A stretch of DNA of 9,186 nucleotides, from contig CAMOIA010000043.1 of assembly GCA_946615785.1 (NCBI GenBank), forward strand, positions 1 to 9,186. The letters are read 5' to 3'. The stretch is from an uncultured Clostridia bacterium (GTDB taxonomy: Bacteria; Bacillota; Clostridia; Christensenellales; Aristaeellaceae). Of the stretch, positions 1 to 6,438 are shown piece after piece. How positions within the stretch are numbered: position 1 is the first letter of the stretch; each line of letters starts with the position of its first letter. The notes beneath the pieces are model-generated. The model was not told the DNA's origin. It made no database searches and worked only from the letters and a program-made list of their open reading frames with translations. The translations under genes were made by a program, and so were the position numbers.

Positions 1-1
1 C

Positions 2-478
2 GGCAATATGGACCTGACGGACAACATGATGCTTCGCTCCTTCCGAAAGGGACATTCCATTTTTACGGACCGCAGGACGCCAAGACATGTGGCGGAAAAC
101 GTGGTCGAAGAACTGGAAGTGAACACGCCGGGCCTTTCGACCCCGGTGCGCAGGCTTTCCGGCGGCAATGTGCAGAAGGTGCTGGTGGGGCGGGAAATCA
201 CCCAGGCCCCGAAGGTGCTCCTGACAGCCTATGCTGTCAGGGGGCTGGACATCAACTCGTCCTACACCATCTATCATCTCATCAACGACCAGAAAGCGCA
301 CGGCGTCGCCGTGATCTATGTCGGCGAGGATCTGGACGTGCTGCTGGAGATTTCCGACCGCATCCTGGTGCTGTGCGGCGGGAAGGTGAGCGGAATCATC
401 GACGGCAGAACGGCGGACAAACGCCAGGTTGGGATGATGATGACGATTCTCGGAGGAAAAACAGATGACGACGAATGA
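2..478 (+). CDS. Nucleoside/BMP-type ABC transporter ATPase, C-terminal part (5' end outside the window)
   Basis: This is the second nucleotide-binding domain of a duplicated ABC ATPase of the nucleoside importer type (B. subtilis NupO/YufO-like). It would energise the two permeases encoded immediately downstream, at the inner face of the membrane. The frame is open from position 2, so the ATG at 8 is internal. The ABC signature LSGGNVQK (155-178) is clear, followed by the D-loop-like VRGLD (236-250) and a YVGEDLDVLLE segment in the switch region. The Walker B acidic pair is missing: where LLDEPTRGLD is usual, the sequence reads LTAYAVRGLD. From memory, loss of this pair in the second domain is common in this transporter group, so it need not mean a broken gene. 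The signature has Val where Gln is usual. The stop codon lies inside the next gene (14-base overlap), showing operon organisation. The first domain and Walker A of this domain are outside the window. Confidence 0.92.
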   Translation, partial: GNMDLTDNMMLRSFRKGHSIFTDRRTPRHVAENVVEELEVNTPGLSTPVRRLSGGNVQKVLVGREITQAPKVLLTAYAVRGLDINSSYTIYHLINDQKAHGVAVIYVGEDLDVLLEISDRILVLCGGKVSGIIDGRTADKRQVGMMMTILGGKTDDDE

Positions 479-1586
479 GGTGCGCAAAAAAGAGCCTTTG
501 ATCCATATCACCAAACGCGGGCAGCTGGTATGGTATCGGGCGTGGGGGATCCGAATCGGCGCGGTTTTGCTCGCGCTGATTGTTTCGGCGCTGATCAGCG
601 TCATCATGACCGGAAAAAATCCGTTTGAAATCTACGCGACCATTTTTCAGGGAACCTTCGGCACCACGCGCAAGCTCTGGATCGCGCTGCAGGACAGTGC
701 GCTGCTGCTTTGCATTTCGCTTGCCGTCACGCCGGCTTTCCGGATGAAATTCTGGAACGTCGGGGGCGAGGGCCAGGCGCTGATCGGATGCTTTGCGTCC
801 GCCGCGTGCATGATTTTGCTGAAGGATGTTCTGCCCCATTGGGCCGTCATCGTCTGCATGGTGCTGGCAAGCCTGCTGGCCGGCGCGGTCTGGGGCTTCA
901 TCCCCGCTTTTTTCAAGGCAAAGTGGAACACAAACGAAACGCTTTTCACCCTGATGATGAACTACGTCGCCACACAGATCGTCGCGTTCTTCTGCGTGAT
1001 CTGGGAATCGCCCAAGGGTTCCGGGCAGATCGGCGTGATCAACCTGAACACGGGCATCGGCTGGCTGCCGGATCTGTTCGGCAACAAATACCTTCTGTGC
1101 ATTTCGGTGGTTCTGCTGCTGTGCGCGTTCATGTATTTCTATCTGTCCAATTCCAAGCACGGCTATGAAATTTCCGTCGTCGGCGAAAGTGAAAAGACGG
1201 CGCACTACGTCGGCATTAAGGTGGAAAAGGTCATCATTCGAACCATGTGCTTATCCGGCGCGCTCTGCGGCCTGGCGGGGCTGCTTCTGACGGGCGGCGT
1301 CAACCATACGCTGACGACCACGCTGGTGAGCGGACGCGGTTTTACGGCGGTCATGGTTTCCTGGATGGCAAAGTTCAATCCCATTTTCATGATCCTGACC
1401 TCGTTCCTGATCGTCTTTCTCAGCCGCGGCGCGAGCGACGTGGCGTCGAAGATGAGCCTTAACACCTCGTTTTCGGACATCCTGACGGGCATCATCCTCT
1501 TTTTCATCATCGGGAGCGAGTTCTTCATCACCTATAAGGTTCATTTCCGCAAAAAGCACACGGGGGAGGAAATTGCGCATGTTTGA
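465..1586 (+). CDS. Nucleoside/BMP-type ABC transporter permease 1
   Basis: A 373-residue integral membrane permease of the BPD_transp_2 family, resembling NupP/YufP of the B. subtilis guanosine importer. It forms half of the membrane channel. The first clear transmembrane segment is at about residues 29-48. Family landmarks follow: FWNVGGEGQ (96-104), the NTNETLFTLMMNY stretch (155-167), a cytoplasmic coupling loop around GESEKTAHYVGIKV (240-253), and GRGFTAVMVSW (290-300). Several hydrophobic helices run to about residue 356, before a basic tail. The ATG at 465 is preceded by GGAGG at 452-456 with an 8-base spacer, and overlaps the end of the ATPase gene. Its own stop overlaps the start of permease 2. 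Substrate is inferred from family resemblance; nucleosides are likeliest, but the substrate-binding lipoprotein is not in the window. Confidence 0.93.
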   Translation: MTTNEVRKKEPLIHITKRGQLVWYRAWGIRIGAVLLALIVSALISVIMTGKNPFEIYATIFQGTFGTTRKLWIALQDSALLLCISLAVTPAFRMKFWNVGGEGQALIGCFASAACMILLKDVLPHWAVIVCMVLASLLAGAVWGFIPAFFKAKWNTNETLFTLMMNYVATQIVAFFCVIWESPKGSGQIGVINLNTGIGWLPDLFGNKYLLCISVVLLLCAFMYFYLSNSKHGYEISVVGESEKTAHYVGIKVEKVIIRTMCLSGALCGLAGLLLTGGVNHTLTTTLVSGRGFTAVMVSWMAKFNPIFMILTSFLIVFLSRGASDVASKMSLNTSFSDILTGIILFFIIGSEFFITYKVHFRKKHTGEEIAHV

Positions 1587-2574
1587 TTTTGTATCCTTTA
1601 TTCCAAGAGCCGTTGTGCAGGGCATCCCCTTGCTTTTCGGAAGCACGGGAGAAACGCTGACCGAAAAGAGCGGCAATCTGAACCTTGGCATTCCGGGTGT
1701 CATGTACGTCGGCGGCATCAGCGGCGTGATCGGCGCGTTTTTCTATGAGCAAAGCCTTTCCAGCAAAGCGGATATCAACGGGTTCCTGGCTATCTGCATC
1801 CCGCTTGTATGCTGCCTGATCGGATCGCTCCTGATGGGGCTGATTTACTGCTTCCTCACGGTCACCCTACGGGCCAACCAGAACGTGACGGGTCTTGCGC
1901 TGACCACCTTCGGAATCGGCATCGGCAATTTCTTCGGCGGCTCCCTGATCAGGCTCAGTCAGAGCGACGTACCCTCGATCGCCCTTTCCGCGACCAGCGC
2001 TTTCTATCATCGTTCGCTTCCCTTTGCGGACAAGCTCGGCTGGTTTGGAAAAGTATTCCTTTCGTACGGTTTCCTTGCGTATCTTGCGGTGATTATCGCG
2101 CTGATCACGGCGTACGTGCTCCGGCATACCCGCGTCGGCCTGCACCTTCGCGCGGTCGGGGAGAGCCCCGCGACTGCGGATACGGCCGGCATCAACGTGA
2201 ACCGGTATAAATACGTGGCCACCTGCGTCGGTTCCATGATTGCGGGGCTTGGCGGTCTGTATTATGTGATGGACTATGCGAGCGGCGTCTGGAGCAACAA
2301 CGCCTTTGGCGACCGCGGATGGCTTGCCATCGCTCTGGTCATTTTCACGCTCTGGCGTCCGAACGTCGGCGTGCTGGCGTCGTTCTTGTTCGGCGGACTG
2401 TACATCCTGCATATGTATATTCCAAGCGGACTGAACCTTGCGGTCAAGGAACTGTACAAAATGCTGCCATATGTGGTCACCATCATCGTGCTGGTGTTTT
2501 CAAGCATCCGCAACAAGCGCGAAAAACAGCCGCCCCAGAGCCTTGGAACGGCCTATTTCCGGGAAGAGAGATAA
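1579..2574 (+). CDS. Nucleoside/BMP-type ABC transporter permease 2
   Basis: A 331-residue membrane permease of the BPD_transp_2 family, resembling NupQ/YufQ, partner of the preceding permease. Landmarks are GETLTEKSGNLNLGIPG (24-40), a motif shared by this permease type, the coupling-loop sequence RAVGESPATADTAGINVNRY (191-210), and RGWLAIALVIFTLWRP (246-261). Hydrophobic helices are spread over residues 35-310, followed by a basic C-terminus. I chose ATG 1579 because GGGGAGGA (1563-1570) lies 8 bases upstream of it; the in-frame TTG at 1573 would be only 2 bases from that site. The start overlaps the stop of permease 1 by 8 bases, implying translational coupling. This is the last gene of the transporter operon; a long hairpin follows at 2596. 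Confidence 0.93.
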   Translation: MFDFVSFIPRAVVQGIPLLFGSTGETLTEKSGNLNLGIPGVMYVGGISGVIGAFFYEQSLSSKADINGFLAICIPLVCCLIGSLLMGLIYCFLTVTLRANQNVTGLALTTFGIGIGNFFGGSLIRLSQSDVPSIALSATSAFYHRSLPFADKLGWFGKVFLSYGFLAYLAVIIALITAYVLRHTRVGLHLRAVGESPATADTAGINVNRYKYVATCVGSMIAGLGGLYYVMDYASGVWSNNAFGDRGWLAIALVIFTLWRPNVGVLASFLFGGLYILHMYIPSGLNLAVKELYKMLPYVVTIIVLVFSSIRNKREKQPPQSLGTAYFREER

Positions 2575-2595
2575 AACCGATCCATATTCCTCGCA

Positions 2596-2640
2596 TTCAA
2601 AGACCCGCTGTCAGTTTGCTCTGGCCAGCGGGTCTTTGGA
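2596..2640 (+). terminator. Long hairpin after the transporter operon, without a T-tract
   Basis: CAAAGACCCGCTG (2598-2610) and CAGCGGGTCTTTG (2626-2638) form a perfect 13-bp stem around a 15-base loop. One G-T and one T-A pair extend it to 2596 and 2640. It starts 21 bases after the permease 2 stop. The sequence after it (GTAATAAGC) has no T-run on either strand, so it is not a canonical intrinsic terminator. It may terminate weakly, allow read-through into the gene at 2665, or protect the 3' end of the transporter mRNA. Confidence 0.6.
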
Positions 2641-2664
2641 GTAATAAGCATCTAAACGATACAA

Positions 2665-3378
2665 ATGTGCATTGTTAGCATTGAAGCGCATTATGATTAT
2701 ATTAAGAACCTATGTATAAAATATGGTTCCGCTGGCGACGAGCAATTTGTAATACACACCACTGCGGCGGATATTGCCTTTGAACGGGAAAAAGCAGCGA
2801 GCGAGGACACCAAAGGAGGCAAGTCTGCCGCTGATTTTTCCGAAGCCTACCTCGAATCCCTTGCCGTCTACCGGAAGATCGCGGAACGGATGCCGGAATA
2901 CGACACGTTCCTGTTCCACGGCTCCGCCGTCGCGGCAGACGGTGCTGCGTATATCTTCACAGCGAAAAGCGGCACGAGGAAAAGCACCCATGCCGCGCTG
3001 TGGCGGGAAATGCTGGGGGAGAGGGCCGTGATGGTCAACGACGATAAGCCGCTCCTCCGGGTGCACCCGGACGGGACAGCCACGGTGTACGGCACGCCCT
3101 GGGACGGAAAGCATCACCTCAGCCATAACATCGCAGTGCCGGTGCGGGCCATCTGCATCCTGGAAAGGGCGCATGAAAACCGCATCCGCCGGATCACGAA
3201 AGCCGAAGCCCTGCCCATGCTGATTCAGCAGGCGTACCGCCCCGCCGACCCAGCGGCACTGCAGAAAACCCTTATGCTGCTCGACCGGCTGAACGTGAAG
3301 CTGTTCCGCCTTGGCTGCAACATGGATCTGAGCGCCGCAAGGCTTTCCTACAATGCCATGAAAGAGGAACAACCATGA
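2665..3378 (+). CDS. HPr-kinase-like P-loop protein of the PqqD-associated type
   Basis: A 237-residue protein resembling the HPr-kinase/PEP-carboxykinase-like proteins encoded beside PqqD-like genes in Clostridia. Related kinases in lasso-peptide clusters phosphorylate the peptide, but the role here is unknown. Visible landmarks are LFHGSAVAADG (83-93), a Walker A-like segment AKSGTRKST (100-108), VNDDKPLLR (124-132) as Walker B-like acidic pair, and YGTPWDGKHHLS (142-153). In the Walker A segment, Arg105 (codon AGG, 2977-2979) stands where the invariant GKS glycine is expected, so nucleotide binding may be lost. ATG 2665 is the only possible start: an in-frame TAA lies at 2653 and no other ATG, GTG or TTG occurs for about 75 codons. 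It has no visible ribosome binding site, and the first 30 codons are AT-rich. The N-terminus may be slightly shorter than in relatives. The stop overlaps the next start as ATGA. Confidence 0.78.
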   Translation: MCIVSIEAHYDYIKNLCIKYGSAGDEQFVIHTTAADIAFEREKAASEDTKGGKSAADFSEAYLESLAVYRKIAERMPEYDTFLFHGSAVAADGAAYIFTAKSGTRKSTHAALWREMLGERAVMVNDDKPLLRVHPDGTATVYGTPWDGKHHLSHNIAVPVRAICILERAHENRIRRITKAEALPMLIQQAYRPADPAALQKTLMLLDRLNVKLFRLGCNMDLSAARLSYNAMKEEQP

Positions 3379-3635
3379 AACTGAAAAAGGAATTCATCAC
3401 CCACGAAACCGGCACCGAAACCCTGCTGGTGCCAACGGGTTCTGCGGCCTTCGCGGGACTTGTGAAAGGCAATAAGACTCTCGGCGCCATCCTTTCGCTC
3501 CTGAAGGATGAAACCACCGAGGCGGAGATCGTTTCCGCCATGAAGGCCCGCTTCGACGCTCCGGAGGCGATCATCGCCCGGGACGTCAGCAGGGCCCTGA
3601 CGGAGCTTCGCAGAATCGGTGCCATCGAAGAATAA
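3375..3635 (+). CDS. PqqD-like small protein
   Basis: An 86-residue protein with the pattern of the PqqD family, the small winged-helix fold also used as a RiPP recognition element. Such domains bind leader peptides and deliver them to modifying enzymes. Recognisable parts are the N-terminal beta segment FITHETGTETLLVPTG (7-22), the helix around NKTLGAILSLL (33-43), and the helical C-terminal half (48-86) with TEAEIVSAMKARFDAPE, ending LRRIGAIEE. The ATG overlaps the kinase-like stop codon by four bases (ATGA, 3375-3378) and follows AGAGGA at 3363-3368, so the two proteins should be made together. No precursor peptide, radical SAM enzyme, cyclase or exporter is visible beside it. Assignment rests on fold-level pattern and on the neighbour; the peptide-binding role is inference. 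Confidence 0.75.
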   Translation: MKLKKEFITHETGTETLLVPTGSAAFAGLVKGNKTLGAILSLLKDETTEAEIVSAMKARFDAPEAIIARDVSRALTELRRIGAIEE

Positions 3636-3637
3636 CA

Positions 3638-3671
3638 AGCAGGCGGATGTCCAAAGAGGCATCCGCCTGCT
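3638..3671 (-). terminator. Terminator for the minus-strand aconitase operon
   Basis: AGCAGGCGGATG (3638-3649) and CATCCGCCTGCT (3660-3671) form a perfect 12-bp GC-rich stem with a 10-base loop. Read on the minus strand, it is followed by TTGTTATTCTT, a T-rich tract extending into the last codons of the PqqD-like gene. On the plus strand the following bases (GCTGCAGATG) are not T-rich. It therefore fits best as the end of the transcript coming from the aconitase gene. Confidence 0.65.
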
Positions 3672-3706
3672 GCTGCAGATGATGACAGCACCATCATTGT
3701 ATATGT

Positions 3707-3746
3707 ACCGCCCGCAAGCCGTAACGGTCAACCCGGCGGTTTTTTC
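3707..3746 (+). terminator. Intrinsic terminator for the kinase-like/PqqD-like unit
   Basis: ACCGCC (3707-3712) pairs with GGCGGT (3735-3740), directly followed by a run of T (3740-3745). The 22-base loop can form a small inner CCG/CGG hairpin (3719-3727). It lies 72 bases after the PqqD-like stop codon and is oriented to stop plus-strand transcription before it enters the convergent aconitase gene. Confidence 0.65.
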
Positions 3747-3847
3747 TTGTTCAACGGAACCTTGCTGAAGATTTCCGATCCGTATCTCTGTGAAGGGTCA
3801 GGCCACAACCGGCAAAGGCTGCCTTGAAAGAGCTTCCGGAAGAAGGA
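3747..3847. other. Remainder of the convergent intergenic region
   Basis: The whole gap between the PqqD-like stop and the aconitase stop is 212 bases. Besides the two terminator hairpins it holds only weak structures: ATGATG/CATCAT (3679-3697) and the palindrome CTTCCGGAAG (3833-3842), close to the aconitase stop. I see no gene in it. Confidence 0.5.
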
Positions 3848-5785
3848 TCAGTTGTTGTTCGCTTCCATGTATTTCATCAATCCGCCGCACTGAAGAAGTG
3901 CGCGCTGATAATCGTCCAGTTCGCATTTCAGGGGGATATCAATCCCTTTCGTGAGATCCGTCAGCGTGATGCTTCCGCAGGACAGTCCTTCCCTGACGCC
4001 GCTGAGCCTGAGGGAATCGCCCTGATCGATGCGGTCATAATCCGCAGCGTTGACGAAGGTGAGCGGCAGGATGCCGGCGTTGATGAGGTTGGCGGAATGA
4101 ATTCGGGCGAAGGATTTCACCACGATGGCGCGGACGCCGAGGTACAGCGGAACCAGCGCGGCGTGCTCACGGGAAGAACCCTGACCGTAATTGCTGCCGC
4201 CAATGATGATCGTTTGCCCGTTGGCTTTCGCCCTTTCGGGGAAGCTTTCGTCAATGACGCCGAAGCAGTACTCGGAAAGCTTGGGTACATTGGAACGGTA
4301 GGGGAGGATCTTGGCGCCTGCAGGCATGATATGGTCGGTCGTAATGTCGTCCCCAACCTTCAGCGTGGCGATCGCGTCGATTTCCTCTTCCGGCGCGCGG
4401 CCGACGGGCAGGGGCTTGATATTGACACCGTGAACGGTGGTAAGCTTTGCGGCTTCTTCGGCCGGACGGGGCATGATAAAGCCGGTATCGTCGACGGCGA
4501 ATTGTTCAACCGCGGGGATGGGATCGGTTTTCGGCAGGGTTTCCGGATCGGTGACACAGCCAAAGAGCGCTGTCGCCGCGGCCGTTTCCGGCGAGCAAAG
4601 GTAAACCTGTCCGTCCTTGGTGCCGCTTCGCCCGAGGAAATTCCGGTTGAAGGTGCGCACGGATACGCCTCCGCTGTTCGGGCTGAAGCCCATGCCGATG
4701 CAGGGGCCGCACGCGCATTCCAGAATCCGCGCGCCGGCGTGAATCAGATCGTTCAGCGCGCCGGAGCGGCTCAGCTGGGAAAGCACCTGCCTGGACCCGG
4801 GTGAAATGGACAGGCTGACCGTATCCGCGATGGTTTTTCCCCGCAGAATGGCCGCGACCTGCTCAAGATCGCGCAGCGAAGAATTGGTGCAGGAACCGAT
4901 GCAGACCTGATCCGCTTTCAGCCCCTGAATTTCGCTGACTCTGACCACCTTGTCCGGCGAATGCGGACAGGCGATCATGGGGTGCAGGTCATTCAGATCC
5001 ATATCGATCACAAGATCGTATTTTGCGTCTGCGTCCGAAGACAGCTCCGTCCAGTCTTCCGCGCGTCCCTGGGCCCTGAGAAACTGCTTTGTCTTTTCGT
5101 CGGAGGCAAAAACCGTGGTCGTCGCGCCGGTTTCCGTTCCCATGTTCGCAATGGTGGCTCTTTGCGGAACATCCAGACGCTCGACGCCTTCTCCTGCCCA
5201 TTCGATGATGTACCCAACGCCACCCTTGACCGAAATCCTTCTGAGCAGCTCAAGCGCCATGTCCTTGGCGGTGACGAAGGGACGAAGGGTTCCCGTCACG
5301 TTCACCTTCATCATTTTGGGCATCCGGATGTGGTAGGCGCCGCCGGCCATCGCGACGGCGACGTCCATACCGCCCGCGCCCATGGCGAGCATGCCGAGCG
5401 CACCGCCCGTCGGGGTATGGCTGTCGGAGCCGAGGAGCGTTTTTCCGGGCTTTCCGAAGCGTTCAAGATGGGTCTGGTGGCAGATCCCATTCCCGGGACG
5501 GGAATAGACGATGCCGTATTTTGCCGCGACGCTTTGGATGAAGCGGTGATCATCGGCGTTTTCAAAGCCGCACTGCAGGGTGTTGTGGTCGATATAAGCA
5601 ACGCTCCGCTCCGTTTTGACCTGGTCGATCCCCATGTTTTCAAGCGCAAGGTACGCCATGGTTCCGGTGGCGTCCTGGGTAAGCGTCTGGTCGATATGCA
5701 GGGCGACATCGCTGCCGGGAACGGTGATGTCTCCCGCAACGAGATGCGCTTTGATCAGTTTCTGGGCGATGGTCAGTCCTGACAT
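3848..5785 (-). CDS. Aconitate hydratase (aconitase)
   Basis: A 645-residue cytosolic [4Fe-4S] enzyme interconverting citrate and isocitrate via cis-aconitate. The length fits the monomeric aconitase type of about 640-650 residues rather than the roughly 900-residue AcnA type. Active-site landmarks are DHN (66-68), GSDSHTPTGG (119-128), the cluster ligands C299 in GSCTNS and C359/C362 in CACGPCIG, and the swivel-domain GSNYGQGSSREHA (530-542). All three cluster cysteines are present and spacing is normal, so the enzyme looks intact. The ATG (5785-5783) overlaps the end of the upstream regulator gene by 13 bases and follows an AGGGGG site (5799-5794), consistent with translational coupling. 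It is the last gene of the operon with Re-citrate synthase, whose citrate it would use. An isocitrate dehydrogenase gene does not follow. Confidence 0.97.
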   Translation of the reverse strand: MSGLTIAQKLIKAHLVAGDITVPGSDVALHIDQTLTQDATGTMAYLALENMGIDQVKTERSVAYIDHNTLQCGFENADDHRFIQSVAAKYGIVYSRPGNGICHQTHLERFGKPGKTLLGSDSHTPTGGALGMLAMGAGGMDVAVAMAGGAYHIRMPKMMKVNVTGTLRPFVTAKDMALELLRRISVKGGVGYIIEWAGEGVERLDVPQRATIANMGTETGATTTVFASDEKTKQFLRAQGRAEDWTELSSDADAKYDLVIDMDLNDLHPMIACPHSPDKVVRVSEIQGLKADQVCIGSCTNSSLRDLEQVAAILRGKTIADTVSLSISPGSRQVLSQLSRSGALNDLIHAGARILECACGPCIGMGFSPNSGGVSVRTFNRNFLGRSGTKDGQVYLCSPETAAATALFGCVTDPETLPKTDPIPAVEQFAVDDTGFIMPRPAEEAAKLTTVHGVNIKPLPVGRAPEEEIDAIATLKVGDDITTDHIMPAGAKILPYRSNVPKLSEYCFGVIDESFPERAKANGQTIIIGGSNYGQGSSREHAALVPLYLGVRAIVVKSFARIHSANLINAGILPLTFVNAADYDRIDQGDSLRLSGVREGLSCGSITLTDLTKGIDIPLKCELDDYQRALLQCGGLMKYMEANNN

Positions 5786-6429
5786 GTTGCATTTCCCCCT
5801 GAGATGATGTTGTTCTTTGCGTTTTCGATATGCTTGATGGTCAGCTTTTCGGCCAGCTCCGCGTTTTGGTTGCGGATGGCGTCAAAGATGGCAAAATGCT
5901 CCTGCAGGCTGTTTTCAGCGCGCCTGCGCGTTGAAAACGACGCTTTGCGGTATTTTACAATGCGCCTGTGCAAAGGCTCCAGGGTGTACCTGAGGGCGGG
6001 ACTGCCGCAAAGGCGGTAAATCGCCTGATGAAAGCTGTCGTCCATGTTTTTGATCCCTTCCGGTTCGCCCTTCTGCGTATAAAACTCCTGCAGATCGAGG
6101 GTCCTCTGCAGTTCCTGAATGCCTTCCTCGGTTATTTTTTTCGCCGCAAGATAGCTTGCCAGCCCTTCGATGCGAAGGCGGATGTTATAGATATCCTCAA
6201 TATCCTGTTCCGTCACGCCGATCACTTTCGCGCCTTTTACGGAAAGGTCGATCAAATGCTCCTGGCTGAGCCGGTACATGGCTTCCCGCACGGGCGTGCG
6301 GCTGACGCCGAGCTCGTCGCAGAGCCGTGCTTCCGTGAGGATTTCTTCCCGCTGGTAGGTGCCGTTCAGGATGGCTTTTTCAAGCTCGTCGAACACCTGG
6401 TCCGCGAGCGATACCATTTTATGATCCAT
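5773..6429 (-). CDS. GntR-family transcriptional regulator, FadR subfamily with FCD domain
   Basis: A 218-residue DNA-binding regulator. The N-terminal winged helix spans about residues 5-72, with recognition helix SRTPVREAMYRL (43-54). The FCD ligand domain spans about 75-205 and keeps the metal-binding set D130, H134, H178 and H200. FCD proteins with these residues bind a divalent metal and commonly sense small organic acids. The gene lies between Re-citrate synthase and aconitase, so citrate or a related di- or tricarboxylate is a reasonable guess for the ligand. Its likely targets are the GTATAC palindromes before the operon (7842-7911), since GTATAC-type palindromes are typical for this subfamily. 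The start at 6429 follows AAGGAGG (6440-6434) by four bases, and that site overlaps the stop of the upstream gene. The 3' end overlaps the aconitase start. Repressor rather than activator is inferred from operator position. Confidence 0.95.
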   Translation of the reverse strand: MDHKMVSLADQVFDELEKAILNGTYQREEILTEARLCDELGVSRTPVREAMYRLSQEHLIDLSVKGAKVIGVTEQDIEDIYNIRLRIEGLASYLAAKKITEEGIQELQRTLDLQEFYTQKGEPEGIKNMDDSFHQAIYRLCGSPALRYTLEPLHRRIVKYRKASFSTRRRAENSLQEHFAIFDAIRNQNAELAEKLTIKHIENAKNNIISGGNATCQD

Positions 6430-6438
6430 ATTTCCTCC

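Noticed and set aside
396..1205. Long minus-strand open frame opposite permease 1
   Set aside because: Its translation is low-complexity, rich in charged residues and Gln, without any family pattern, while the plus-strand frame is an unmistakable permease.
3648..3683. Eleven-codon ORF with three consecutive cysteines after the PqqD-like gene, a possible RiPP precursor
   Set aside because: It lies inside the terminator hairpin, has only a poor ribosome binding site, no leader-like region, and is too short to be credible.
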